Positions 1 to 11,400 of a DNA stretch of 64,000 bases are shown here, one piece after another. Both the position numbers and the translations under genes were made by a program. The notes beneath the pieces were generated by a model. That model saw only the letters and a list, made by a program, of their open reading frames with translations. It made no database searches and was not told where the DNA came from. Source of the DNA: Bufo bufo (taxonomy: Eukaryota; Chordata; Amphibia; Anura; Bufonidae); assembly GCF_905171765.1 (NCBI RefSeq), contig NC_053392.1, forward strand, positions 33,573,248-33,637,247. Reading direction: 5' to 3'. Every line of letters starts with the position of its first letter. Position 1 is the stretch's first letter.

Positions 1-1191
1 ATGACCCCATTTTGGAAACTAGGGGATAAAGTGGCAGTTTTATTGCTATTTTAGGGTACATATGATTTTTGGTTGCTCTATAATACACTTTTTGTGAGGC
101 AAGGTAACAAATAATAGCTGTTGTGGATCAGTTTTAATTTTTTGTTATTTACAATGTTCATCTGACAGTTTAGACCATGTGGTATTTTTTATAAAGCAGG
201 TTGTTACGGACGAGACAATACCAAAAATGAATACATAATAAAGCATTTTTGGCAAAAAATTTTTTTTAGTGTCTCCATATTCTGAAAGCCATATATATAT
301 ATTTTTTTTTTTGGGCGACTGTCTTATGTAGGGGCTAATTTTTTTTTGTATGGATGACGGTTAGATTGGTACTATTTTAGGGTGCATATGACTTTTTGAT
401 CGCTTGGCATTACACTTTTTGTGATGTGAGGTGACAAAAAATGGCTTTGATGTTTCTATTATAATTTTTTTTTTACGGTGTTTACCTGAGGGGTTAGGTC
501 ATGTGGTATTTTTATAGAGCAGGTCGTTACGGACGCGGCGGTACCCAATATGTATACTTTTTATTTATTTATGTTTTACACAATATCATTTTTGAAACAA
601 AAAATAAATAAAATGTTTTAGTGTCTCCATATTTTGAGAGCCATAGTTTTTTTTATTTTTTGGGCGATTGTCTTAGGTAGGGTATCATTTTTGCAGGATG
701 AGATGACCGTTTGAGTGGTACTATTTTAGGGTGCATATGACTTTTTGATCGCTTGCTATTACACTTTATGTGATGTAAGGTGACAAAAAAAAAATTTGCT
801 TTTTTGACACCGTTTTTATTTTATCTTTTTTACAGTGTTCACCTGAGGGGTTAGGTCATGTGGTATATTTATACAGTAGGTTGTTATGGACGCGGCGATA
901 CCTAATATATATATATATACTTATTTTTTTACATTTAACACAATAAAAGCATTTTTGAAACAAAAAACAAATCATGTTTTAGTGTATCCATAGTCTGAGA
1001 GCCATAGCTTTTTTATTTTTTGGGCAATTGTCTTAGGTAGGGGGCTCATTTTTTGCGGGATGAGGTGACGAGCAGTGTTCCCTCTAAGCCTTGGCGGCTG
1101 CTGAGCGGGGTCGGCTCAGAGCTGGGCACAGCGCCATTAAAGGTGGGCGATAGGAAAACCTAGGATAATTGTCACATCAAAGAGCATACTG

Positions 1192-1870
1192 TGTAACCCC
1201 TGTGCCATCCCGTACAATACAGTGTAACCCCTGCACCATGCTGTGTAATATACAGTATAATTCCTGCACCATGCTATACAGAATACATTATAATCCCTGC
1301 ACCATGCCGTACAATATATAGTATAGTTAATACACCATGCTGTACAATATACAGTATAACCCCTACACCATGCTGTGTAATATATATTATAATCCATACA
1401 CCATGGTGTACAGTATACAGTATAATCCCTGCACCATGCAGTACAGAATGCATTATAAAATCCCTGCCCCATGCCGTACGATATACAGTATAGTTCATAC
1501 ACCAGTGGGCTTATGCCTTTTGATCAAAATGTACCCTAATGCCTTTTGTACAGCATGTAGTATGGGGGGCCGTACACTTTATTATTGCACTGAGAATCGA
1601 GTTTAATTAGCTCTAAGCATAGCATTGTGGATGTGCGATCCAGTTCTGTTTCTCCCCTTGGTATGCACCATGCTGTACAATATACAGTATAATCCATACA
1701 CCATGCTGTACAATATGCATTATAATCCATACACCATGCTGTACAATATACAGTATAATCCATACACCATGCTGTACAATATGCATTATAATCCATACAC
1801 CATTCTGTACAATATACATTATAAGCCCTGCACCATGCTGTACAATATACACAATAACCCCACAGTGTAG
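1192..1870 (+). repeat. 33-bp minisatellite, left arm of an inverted pair
   Basis: Tandem units of about 33 bp of the form CACCATGCTGTACAATATAC followed by AGTATAATCCATA run over 1192-1510 and 1664-1870. A non-repetitive stretch (1511-1663) separates the two blocks. Units alternate between variants such as CCATACACC and CCCTGCACC. Because 33 is a multiple of three, several frames stay open on both strands, but these are repeat artefacts. Confidence 0.9.
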
Positions 1871-1875
1871 GTGTT

Positions 1876-2518
1876 ATACTGTATATTATACAGAATGGTG
1901 TATGGATTATAATGTATATTGTACAGCATGGTACAGGGCTTATAATGTATATTGTACAGAATGGTACAGGGCTTATAATGTATATTGTACAGAATGGTAC
2001 AGGGCTTATAATGTATATTGTACAGCATGGTGTATGGATTATAATGCATATTGTACAGCATGGTGTATGGATTATACTGTATATTGTACAGCATGGTGTA
2101 TGGATTATACTGTATATTGTACAGCATGGTGCAGGGATTATAATGTATATTGTACAGCATGGTACAGGGCTTATAATGTATATTGTACAGAATGGTGTAT
2201 GGATTATAATGCATATTGTACAGCATGGTGTATGGATTATACTGTATATTGTACAGCATGGTGCAGGGATTATAATGTATATTGTACAGCATGGTACAGG
2301 GCTTATAATGTATATTGTACAGCATGGTGCAGGGATTATAATGTATATTGTACAGAATGGTGTATGGATTATAATGTATATTGTACAGCATGGTGCAGGG
2401 ATTATAATGTATATTGTACAGCATGGTGCAGGGATTATAATGTATATTGTACGGCATGGTGTATGGATTATACTGTAAATTGTACAGCATGGTACAGGGC
2501 ATATAATGTATACTGTAG
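1876..2518 (-). repeat. 33-bp minisatellite, right arm in opposite orientation
   Basis: The same 33-bp unit as in 1192-1870 but in reverse complement (GCATGGTGTATGGATTATAC followed by TGTATATTGTACA), repeated about 19 times. The orientation switches near 1870-1880, so the two arms can pair over several hundred bases. Variant units (TACAGGGCTTATAATG, TGCAGGGATTATAATG, TGTATGGATTATAATG) are interleaved, including a recurring block order that suggests multi-unit duplications. Confidence 0.9.
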
Positions 2519-2624
2519 TCATCTATAGTGCTATTAGTTTTAGCACGGTAATCTATAGCGCCATCACGCTGTTGTTCTTGGCAAGATTAAATTACATGGT
2601 AGATGGTAATGCTATAGGTGATGG

Positions 2625-2880
2625 CCCTGTGGATTAAGGTGATGGCCCTGTGGATTAAGGTGATATAGGTGATGGCACTGTATATGAAGGTGCTATAGGT
2701 GATGGCACTGTGGATGAGGGTGCTATAGGTGATGGCACTGTATATAGGGTGCTATAGGTGATGGCACTGTAGATGATGGTGCTATAGGCGATGGCGCTGT
2801 AGATGAGGGTGCTATAGGTGATGGCGCTGTAGATGGGGGTGCTATAGGTGATGGCACTGTAGATGAGGGTCCTTTAGGTA
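2625..2880 (+). repeat. 30-bp minisatellite inside the hAT element
   Basis: About nine units of the form GATGGCACTGTAGATGAGGG followed by TGCTATAGGT, with shorter variants at the left end (GATGGCCCTGTGGATTAAGGT). It is unrelated in sequence to the 33-bp arrays next to it. The open frame on the - strand here (repeats of a PSPIAPSST-like peptide) is an artefact of the unit length. Confidence 0.85.
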
Positions 2881-4222
2881 AGGGCATCATAGCGGAGGGC
2901 AGCACCAGGAACCAAAAGGATGAAACAAGTGTAACCTGCTGTAAATGTAACGCAGCCACAGCTGTGGACATGTTCGAGTGTATCAGCTAAACTAAATAAC
3001 AAGAGTCTGTGAGAAGAAAAGCTAAGAAGTGTGAGGGGTTAATGTCTGACAACCCTTTGTTATCTGGGGTATCCCAGGGTATTATATTGCTGCAGTATGT
3101 GGGGTCCCAGACTCCCAGGGGGCCCCTGGACCCCAAGCCTCAGATGGATACATTCCTGTGCAGTCTATTATGCCCTTTTGAAAACCCATGAGTTCAAATA
3201 TCTTTGCTGAGCTTTTACCAATGGGTTACCCTGACAGTAAAACCACTCTAACCTCAGGCTCTAAGATGACGCCGCTGACGTTACCTCGCCTGGCTGCTGC
3301 ATGCTCAGTCCAGTCAGTCCTCCTCTCCTCTTCCGGTCAGAAAAATGAGGAGCCGCAGCAGTAGAGCGGTAATATGTGTAGGCGGCGCCACGCTGAGCCA
3401 CACAGGTCGCATCATCTTGAGTGTGGGCATTAGTGTAGGCATTTTGCCGGCGGCAGGGTGAGCGGGTGCTGAGCGGACATGAGCGGGGGCACAATAATTG
3501 CTGCGCGGTCACGCACCCGCGCAGCTTAGAGGGAACACTGGTGACGAGTACTATTTTGGGGGGCATACACCTTTTTGGTCGCCTGGTGTTGGACTTTTAG
3601 TGATGTAATGTAACAAAAAATGTTTTTTTTAGCACAGTTTTTATTTTTTGACGGTGTTCACCTGAGGGGTTGGTACAGATGCGGCGATACCTAAATAGGT
3701 CTACTTTTCCCTATTTTAAAAAAAAAATATTTTGTGAAAAGGATGCTTTTTCCCCCCCTTGAAACTTAAAATTATTATTTTTTACTTTTTTCACAATTTT
3801 TTTGACCCACTCTGGGACTTCAACTTTTGGGGGTCTGATCCCCTTTACAATGCATGACAATACTTCTGTATGGTCATGCATTGGCTGTAAGTGTATTACC
3901 AATGTAATACACTTACAGCCTGCTTCCTGTGAGATCCAGGTATTTTTGCACATACAGCAGGGGTCCGGCTATCAGTGACTGCCTGACGCAGCTCCTGCAC
4001 CCGCCCGATCAGCGCACCGTAATAGTACGGCGCTGGGCAGCAAGTCACATCCCGCTGCGCCGTACTATTACAGAGCTGGGTGGGAAGGGGTTAACATTTC
4101 CAAAAAGTGGAGTGGTGAACTGCCAAACTGGTGGCCGATTCTTCTTAGGAGGACATGTTCATGATCACATAAAGCAGAGCACCTAGTATCCAGTATCAGC
4201 ACCTTCCCTTGCAGACGAGCGT

Positions 4223-4570
4223 GTCCTAGTGAAAACTGCGCGATTTCGCAAGCAAGTTAATTCAGTTTTGTTTGCGATCGCATTCAGTTTTTACCGCACA
4301 GGTGAAATACGCATGGATGCAACCATCAGCGAAAAACGCATCGCATTCGCACTTGCTTGCGATTTTCACGCAGCCCCATTCACTTCTATGGGGCCAGCGT
4401 TGCATAAAAAACGCAGAATATAGAACATGCTGCGATTTTCACACAACGGACAAGTGATGCGTGAAAACGTTGCTCATGTGCACAGCCCCATTGAAATAAA
4501 TGGGTCCGGATTCCGTGCAGGTACAACGCGTTGCACCAGAGCGGGAAAACTGGCTCGTGTGAAAGGGGCA
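4223..4570. repeat. Interspersed MITE-like repeat
   Basis: The stretch is rich in CGCATTCGC, GCGATTTTCAC and GTGTGAAAGGGGC-type words and short inverted segments, and contains CCCCATTCACTTCTATGGGG. This style of sequence recurs in the MITEs at 10739-11020 and 14724-15025. No clear target duplication was found, so the limits are approximate. Nothing coding was seen between 4095 and 5010. Confidence 0.4.
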
Positions 4571-5012
4571 TAAGCCCAAAATGCTCCAATTCTTTATATT
4601 CATGTTTTCTAGGAGCAGATCAGTGCACCGGAGCCTACAGCGATCTACAGACACATCATCAGAAGCTGAGGCCACCACTTCTGCAACATGTGGCCTGTGT
4701 GTCCTGGAGAGGGGAAGCTGCATATTACCGCTAAAAATGTATTACAACCACTACTGTGAAATTAATAAAATCTGTAAGAACATTGTTGTACTAATCTTCA
4801 ATTACATGATGCCTTCTACTCTGGTCACATCCGAAGCTGCCTTTACAATTCACCGTTCTCTACCTCCTGGCACTCTGCAGAGCATATAATGCATAGTGAG
4901 CGGTGTAGGGCATACATCAACCACTGCAATACCCTCCATTTCTAAATATACATGTGTCCAATACAGTGAAGTCGATGATCCGGGAACATTGATGCAAAAG
5001 TAATAAGGCGAT

Positions 5013-5047
5013 TTTATTTTTACATTTTATTTTACTTTTTTTTTATT
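5013..5047 (-). terminator. Candidate HADHB polyadenylation signals
   Basis: On the - strand, AATAAA occurs at 5018-5013, 5031-5026 and 5047-5042, about 370-410 bases after the HADHB stop codon. A 3' UTR of about 400 bases would be ordinary for this gene. Which signal is used cannot be decided from sequence, and the region is AT-rich enough for chance matches. Confidence 0.45.
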
Positions 5048-5420
5048 AATTCTTGTAAAATTTGGCTTCACTAAACTCTCTCAGACTTTACCTCTCAGTC
5101 ACTGAAGTGTTTTTTTCAGATTTTCTTTTGACAACCCCTGAAAGCCTCAGCTAGTTCATGGTCTGCACACCCATAAGTGCCGTGTCCTCACTAAGAAAGC
5201 AGGGAACCGCCATGGGCCCCTGCGGAACCCCAAGTGCAGTAAGTAACAAAAGAGGCAGAGGGGGGAGCCGTGTGCACAGCACAAATCACTCGCTTGTTAC
5301 CACATCTGCATACAAGGCAACTAAGAAATTATTTACAGTGCTGCAAAATGGGCAGGAGACATTCATTGTTAATAGTGCATAGCTCTGGCGTTTCCGATGA
5401 GACCGTTACCGAGGGTCGCG

Positions 5421-8400
5421 TTACTGGGGATAAGCCTCGACGATCATCCCATGGCCCTGAAATAGGAAAAACAGAATAAAAACTAAGGAATAGTGTGCAA
5501 ACACAAAAACACAAGTCTCATGATAAGTCCCTACTTGGTGGAAGGATGGCTCAATAGTGCTGACAAAGCGTCCGCCCCGGTGTGAGGAAACTAGTACGCA
5601 TTCTGCAGATCGATCGCATGGCGGCCTACAAAGCCTCAGCATATTTGACAGGTTGCGGCCGGATCTCCGCCGGCCCCTATTATAGTTTATGGAGCCGGAC
5701 GGCAATCACGCAGTTTGCGGCAATGCCGGATCCTGCCGGAACGCTAGTGTGAAACTCCTAACGGACAGGACTCGGGAAGCTCTTTAATCGCCGCTCTCCA
5801 ATCTGGCCAAGAAATAAAAGATCCTGAACACAGGTCACACTATAGGGTGTAAAAAAATAAATAAAATAGGTTTTCTAAACTAGACAACCCCTTTAAGGAT
5901 GCCGACAACTGACTGTCCAAAATCGATAAGTGGGTTCCCCCTGATCAGCACGGGCGGTATATTGAGGAGGTCTGTATAAGCGATACCTAGAACACAGGGG
6001 TTGCATGAAGGCTTGAGGACAGATGATGTCACTATCTGGAGGAAATAAGTATATGGATAGTAGACAGGGTGGAGGGAGCGCCACTATATACTGGAGCAGA
6101 CCACTGGAGGTCCAGTCATAACCACCACCACCCCCATAATTACAGCAGAGATGGAGGCGGCGCTCAGGGGACAGATCCGCGCCCAGGTCATATCAGGCTG
6201 TATACACAAGGCACATCCTCATCACAATGCAAATATGTGTGACACACGAGACTTACCTACCCCCAGGGTCTTCTTCCTTACATATTGTGCAAGACACAAC
6301 TGAGAGAAAACGTCGACCCACCTTCAAGACGTTTCCCCAGGTTTGCAGCATTAACCCTTTCCCACCCGGCAACATACACTTTGGCTGCTGTCACAGATGC
6401 CGCAGGAGCTGAGCGGGTGACGGCTGTATTACGTAGCCCACACCCCACCCTAATGACGAGGTTCACAGATAAATCTGACCCCAGCCGTCTAAACCTGGGG
6501 GGGGCTGCAGACCCCGGATCCCAAGTGGTTATACAGAGGAAGGGGCGTCAGGAGCCCCACAACATGACTGCAGAAGGCTTATGGCGGCCAGGGGCCTAAC
6601 AAGTCTACAGGACGGCAATTACGGACAAGAATAGGCATTGCTATCATGGGGAAGGATGTTCACAATCCGCAAAATGCGGGACGCACAGGGCTGGTATCTG
6701 TGCTTTGCGATCCACAATAAAAAATAAAAAAAGGATACAGTTGTGTGAATAAGCGCTTCAGCTGCAATATTGTGCACCAAGGCTGTTAAGTAGACAGCAG
6801 GAAAGACCCCACACTGCTTGTATAACCACCACAGCTGGTGATGGGCGGGGGGCAGATACTCCGACCCCTACTAATCGGACAGTGATGGCAGCGACATGCC
6901 GATCCTGGAAACCCCTTTAACGTTAATTCTTACGCTGACCTCTTCCCAGGCTAGGCGACGTCAGGTTCATCAGGAGTGGGCAACCTGCGGCGCTCTAGCT
7001 GTTGTGAAACTACAATTCCCAGCATGCACCATTTATTATTATGACAGTCCTGAGAAGAGTAGAGCAAGTATGCATGCTGGGAGTTATAGTTTCACAACAG
7101 ATGGAGGGCCGCAGTGCTAGGCGCAGCTCAAGTAAACGGACCTGGGTTCCAATACCATTCACAGCGCTGAGAGGGGGGCCGCAGCAGGGGGGACACACCC
7201 ACAGCTCCGATACTGATGACCTTATCCTACATTGTACTCCAGGAATATATATATACATATAAAGAAGAAAAAAAGGGGATGGCAGCACCGTCACAATGAA
7301 AATTAGAAAAAAGGGTGCACAGGCCCAGTGTGGATAAAAGCCAATCCAACGAAATATGGAAGATGAAAAAGGGCAGCACTCCACTGGATAAAAAAAAAAA
7401 AAAAAAACTTTATTTACCCATAAGGCTGTAGCGACGTTTCGGCTCTTACACGTCGCTACAGCCTTATGGCTCCTGTGTAAGAGCCGAAACGTCGCTACAG
7501 CCTTATGGGTAAATAAAGTTTGTTTTATTTTTATCCAGTGGAGTGCTGCCCTTTTTCATCTTCTATATATATATATAGCCAGGACAGGTTATAGTACATG
7601 TGTCGGCTTGGGGTATGCACGACTTACCATTTTATGGACATGGCGATGCCCATTAGATTTTTTTTTTAAGGTAATATAAAAAAGGTGTTTGAAAGCAAAA
7701 GCAAAAAATACAATTCAAATTTTATTCTTGCTAACAAGCCCCTTGAAGTGGCGCTCCGCTGATTGCCGGTATATGCCATGTATTATGTCAGCTGCAGTAC
7801 AACTGCCAGAGCGCCTATTACACCCTGACAAAGGCATCCGTACCTGGCAGGCCTGGGGGCCACTGATGGGTCCCTGGCTATCATGGTCACCTTGAAGGGA
7901 TAAAAACTCCCGGCAGGAAGTGTATGGCACCTTAGAACGTCCGCTCTCAGGAACTACCTTCCTACCACGGCATGATTCTACAGTGCAGGGCAGGAGGGGG
8001 TTAAAGTGACCCTCTGGGGTCTCCTGTATGTGCAGCCATGTCCTCACCTGTCCTCCCGCTGCACACGCCGCCACCAGTCCATACTGTCCTCCTTCCTTCT
8101 TCAGCCGGTGGGTGGCAGCCATAACCAGGCGGCAGCCTGTGGCTCCAAATGGGTGCCCCAATGACAGCGAGCCGCCCCAAGAGTTAAACTTGTCCAGGGC
8201 GGGAGCGCCAACCTGACGAGAGAAGGCATATCAGCATTAGTGCCACACCGGAGAAGTCCGATAATCAGGCGTTCTGCTCCCGGGGATCACATAGAAGGGG
8301 GCACCATGGATGTGTCTAGACGCCAGCGAATGCCCAACCTCCGCTCCAAAGGGCCCCGTTCTCGTGATCCCGGAGGTCAGACCCCCCCATAGGGAGCACC

Positions 8401-11400
8401 CCTTTAATACATTGGGCTCGGTCACCTTTGTCTTTCGTCCCATGTAGTTCTGCGCGAACCAGTCGGACTCCATTGCTTTCAGATTGGCGAGGATCTGGCC
8501 CTGTAGAGGAGAGGACACAGACTTATTAATCTGTCAGGGGGCTATAGACATCGCCCCCACAATAGAACACCTCATCACGTCCACATCAGCTCCTGTCACC
8601 AACGTCCCGTCCCTTTAAAACCTTCTCTACTGGAAGAGTTTTGCATCACGTTATCCTAAGCAAATGAAGAGCAGCCCCTGACCCGACCGCCCCCTCCCCC
8701 GATTTACCTACACAGAACGCTGCTTCCTATGGAAATCACTAGGTGGGGTCTACTCCATGTATTACGTATGGGTGTAGCCTGTGCTTCTCCTGCCAAACTA
8801 CAACTCCCAGCATGCTCCAACAGAGAACACAGGTGAGGTAAACACACCGTCCGCACTAATCTCTCTACTGTCCGGATCGTTTGCTACAATGTATCAGTGC
8901 AGTAACCTGTAACGGTCGGGCTGCCCTCGCTGATGATGGACAGCCATCTCTCCATTGCTTCCTGTTAGCCCTTTAACCCCTTAAAGAGCGGGCCCATTTA
9001 AAATTTTTGCATTTTCGATTTTCCCTCCCCATGTTCCAATAACCAGAACTTTTTAATTTTTCCGTTCACATAGCCATAGGAGGGCTTATTTTTTGAGGGA
9101 CAAGATGCATTTTTTATTGGTACCATGTATTCTATTGGTCAACAAAAAAAATAAAAAATTGTGGGGAAAAATTGGAAAAAAAAAAAAAACCTGCAATTCT
9201 GTTAAGGTTTTTGTGGGTTTGACATCACTGTGCGCTAAAAACGACAGAACGTCCTCAATACGATTCCAGCGATAACAAACTTATATAGTTTTTTTTTTGT
9301 TTTATTACTTTAAAAAAAAAAAAAACTATAAAAACCTTAGGGGAAAAAAATAAATATTTTCTTTGCATCAAGTTTTTCTGGAGTCATAACTTTTTTATAT
9401 TTCTGCGCTTGTTTTTTGGAAAACGAACTGTAGTTTCTATTGTTACCATTTTAGTCATATGCACGACTTTCTGATAAAAAAAATTCGGGGGGGGAGGGGT
9501 TTGGACAAGGTGACAAAAAAAATTGTATGCTTTTCAAGTTTTTTCCATTATGGCACTCACTTCACCGCACTGGAACATTAATATTTTAATAGCTCAGACA
9601 TTTTCGGACGTGGTGATACACAACATGTTTATTTTTGTTGTTTACATATTTTTATATGTAAAATAAGGGGGGGGGTGATTTAAACTTATATTATGTTTTT
9701 TTTTTTTTATTTAATAACTATTAGCCCTCTTAGGGCCTAGAACCTGGGATCTTATGATTCCTTGTGTTTTTTTTCACCCTAATAGATCTATTAGGGTGAA
9801 TAGGATTTTGACGTGCTCCTTGCTGAGCTCTGCCTCATGCGCAGCTTAGCAGGAAGCTTACCATGGTAGGCCTGGGAACCTCCAGCAGCACCCAGGTTGT
9901 CATGGTAACCGATCAGAGCCCCTCTATTTCAATGTGGGGGCCTCCGATTGGAAGACCGCATCCCCCTGCCTTACCTCACAGATGTCGTGATGCGGCCTCT
10001 CGGGGGTTAAACCACAAGGTTCGCCGCGATCGCCATTCCATCCTTGCGGCCAGGTGCCTGCTGTATGATACAGCCGGCACACGCTGTGTATGGAGCAGGC
10101 TCACCGCAGCAGCCCACTCCAAACAATTGCAGCCACATAATGCTGCACATGGCGATTCTCCATTTTTTACTCCCTGCCTTCCCAGAGCCATACATCGACG
10201 TACGAGTTTTTTTTTTTTACAGAACAAGTTGTACTTTCTAATGGCACCCTCTAATTTTGCATAAGATGTAGTAGGAAGCTGGAAGAAAAAAAAATGGGAC
10301 TGTGCCATAGTTTAATGGGTTTTGTTTTTACAGCGTTCCCTAAGTGTATATGACTTTTCTATCAATTTTTATAAACATTTTTGGGGAGGTGAAGCAATAA
10401 AAAAAAAAAGCTTAATTATTATTATTGCTATATTTTTTTTATTTTAAACTTTTATTTAAGGGGGCTTGAACATGCAATCATTAAATTACTTTCCCCACAC
10501 ACTAATGGAATTTAATACATAAAAGAATAGGAAATGCAGTATATTCCAATGCAGTACTGCCACCTGCAGGCCTACATTGGAATATACCTGTGATAGGTGT
10601 AATAGCCTCATAAAGGCTCTGGCCTATCACCACCAAGGACTGTGCAGGAAATCTGTCTGGGTCCCGGGAGCGCAGCGTTCCCAGGCAAAGCCACTTCAAA
10701 TTCCGTGGTCAAACTGAATGGGAATACATGGCGTACACTAAGGGTACATGCACACGTTCAGGATTCGTGTGCGGAGAATCCGCAAGTGTTCGCAGGCAAA
10801 TCTGTGCGGTCAATCCGCATCAATTAATGCGGATTTGCATGCGGCTTTTACTAAGTGAATGAAGAAAATCCGGTCAGGAAAAAATAAAATAAATGGACAT
10901 GCTGCAGATTTTAAAATCCACATCGTGTGCATTGAGAATTTCAAATTCTGATAGAATACAATGTACATGACCTACGGTGTGGATTTTCCGCCCACAATCC
11001 TGATCGTGTGCATTCAGCCTGAGGGTAGGCGAATAGTTTGATATTAACCCACGAGTGGTCCAGTAATGAAGTCCCTTAGTGTGCATCAGCAATTATTCCC
11101 TCTGAATCTGTGCTGGATCGGTCCCGATCGCCGACTACGTTACACCGCAGCATGTGATTGGTCTGAGGTTACAACATATAGGTGACCACTTAGTCATGCT
11201 CCTTCACCTCGCAGCCACCAGTCTATATACACAGCTGAGTGGTATCTTACAGCAAAGGCTTCATGGAACTCAAAGACGTCAATGTCAGCCAGGGTGAGGC
11301 CAGCCTTCTCCAGCACCTTGGGTGTAGCGTAGGTCGGGCTGAAATATAAGAGGGGCAATCGTCATTAGACAGCAGGTTCCAGTGATACCCAACACTACAT

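Larger units (their letters stand above)
1073..3540. mobile_element. hAT-type non-autonomous transposon carrying minisatellites
   Basis: The element is bounded by inverted termini CAGTGTTCCCTCTAAGC (left) and GCTTAGAGGGAACACTG (right). It is flanked by a perfect 8-bp target duplication GTGACGAG at 1065-1072 and 3541-3548. An 8-bp duplication with CAGTG termini is typical of the hAT superfamily. The insertion splits a unit of the surrounding piggyBac-like element, and the flanking sequence resumes in register. The 2.47-kb body has no transposase and consists mainly of two minisatellite systems (1192-2518 and 2625-2880). The last 300 bp is GC-rich. Confidence 0.85.
1..4094. mobile_element. piggyBac-like non-autonomous element, partial (left end outside window)
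   Basis: The right end is GGGAAGGGG followed by TTAA at 4091-4094, and the reverse complement starts TTAACCCCTT like the ends of the element at 55529-57970. The interior is built of AT-rich tandem units of about 325-355 bp, each with an ACTATTTTAGGGTGCATATGA-like block (starting near 50, 370, 719 and, after the nested hAT insertion, 3549). These units are the reverse complement of those at 56180-57000. No transposase frame is present. The TTAA duplication is the basis for the piggyBac-like call; the superfamily is inferred. The segment 3640-4090 includes an imperfect hairpin around GTAATAGTACGGCG near 4017-4070. Confidence 0.6.
5457..8047 (-). other. HADHB intron 15
   Basis: The 2.6-kb intron precedes the tiny last exon. 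It holds fragments of GC-rich MITE-like sequence (about 5640-5760), an inverted pair of ACTACAATTCCCAGCATGC motifs (7009-7090), a short AT run near 7240 and a long palindrome (7360-7563). Nothing coding was seen. Confidence 0.8.

Noticed and set aside
1137..2528. Several overlapping frames rich in CTAWCMDY and IIPAPCCTIY repeats on both strands
   Set aside because: They are artefacts of the 33-bp minisatellite; every frame that lacks a stop in one unit stays open.
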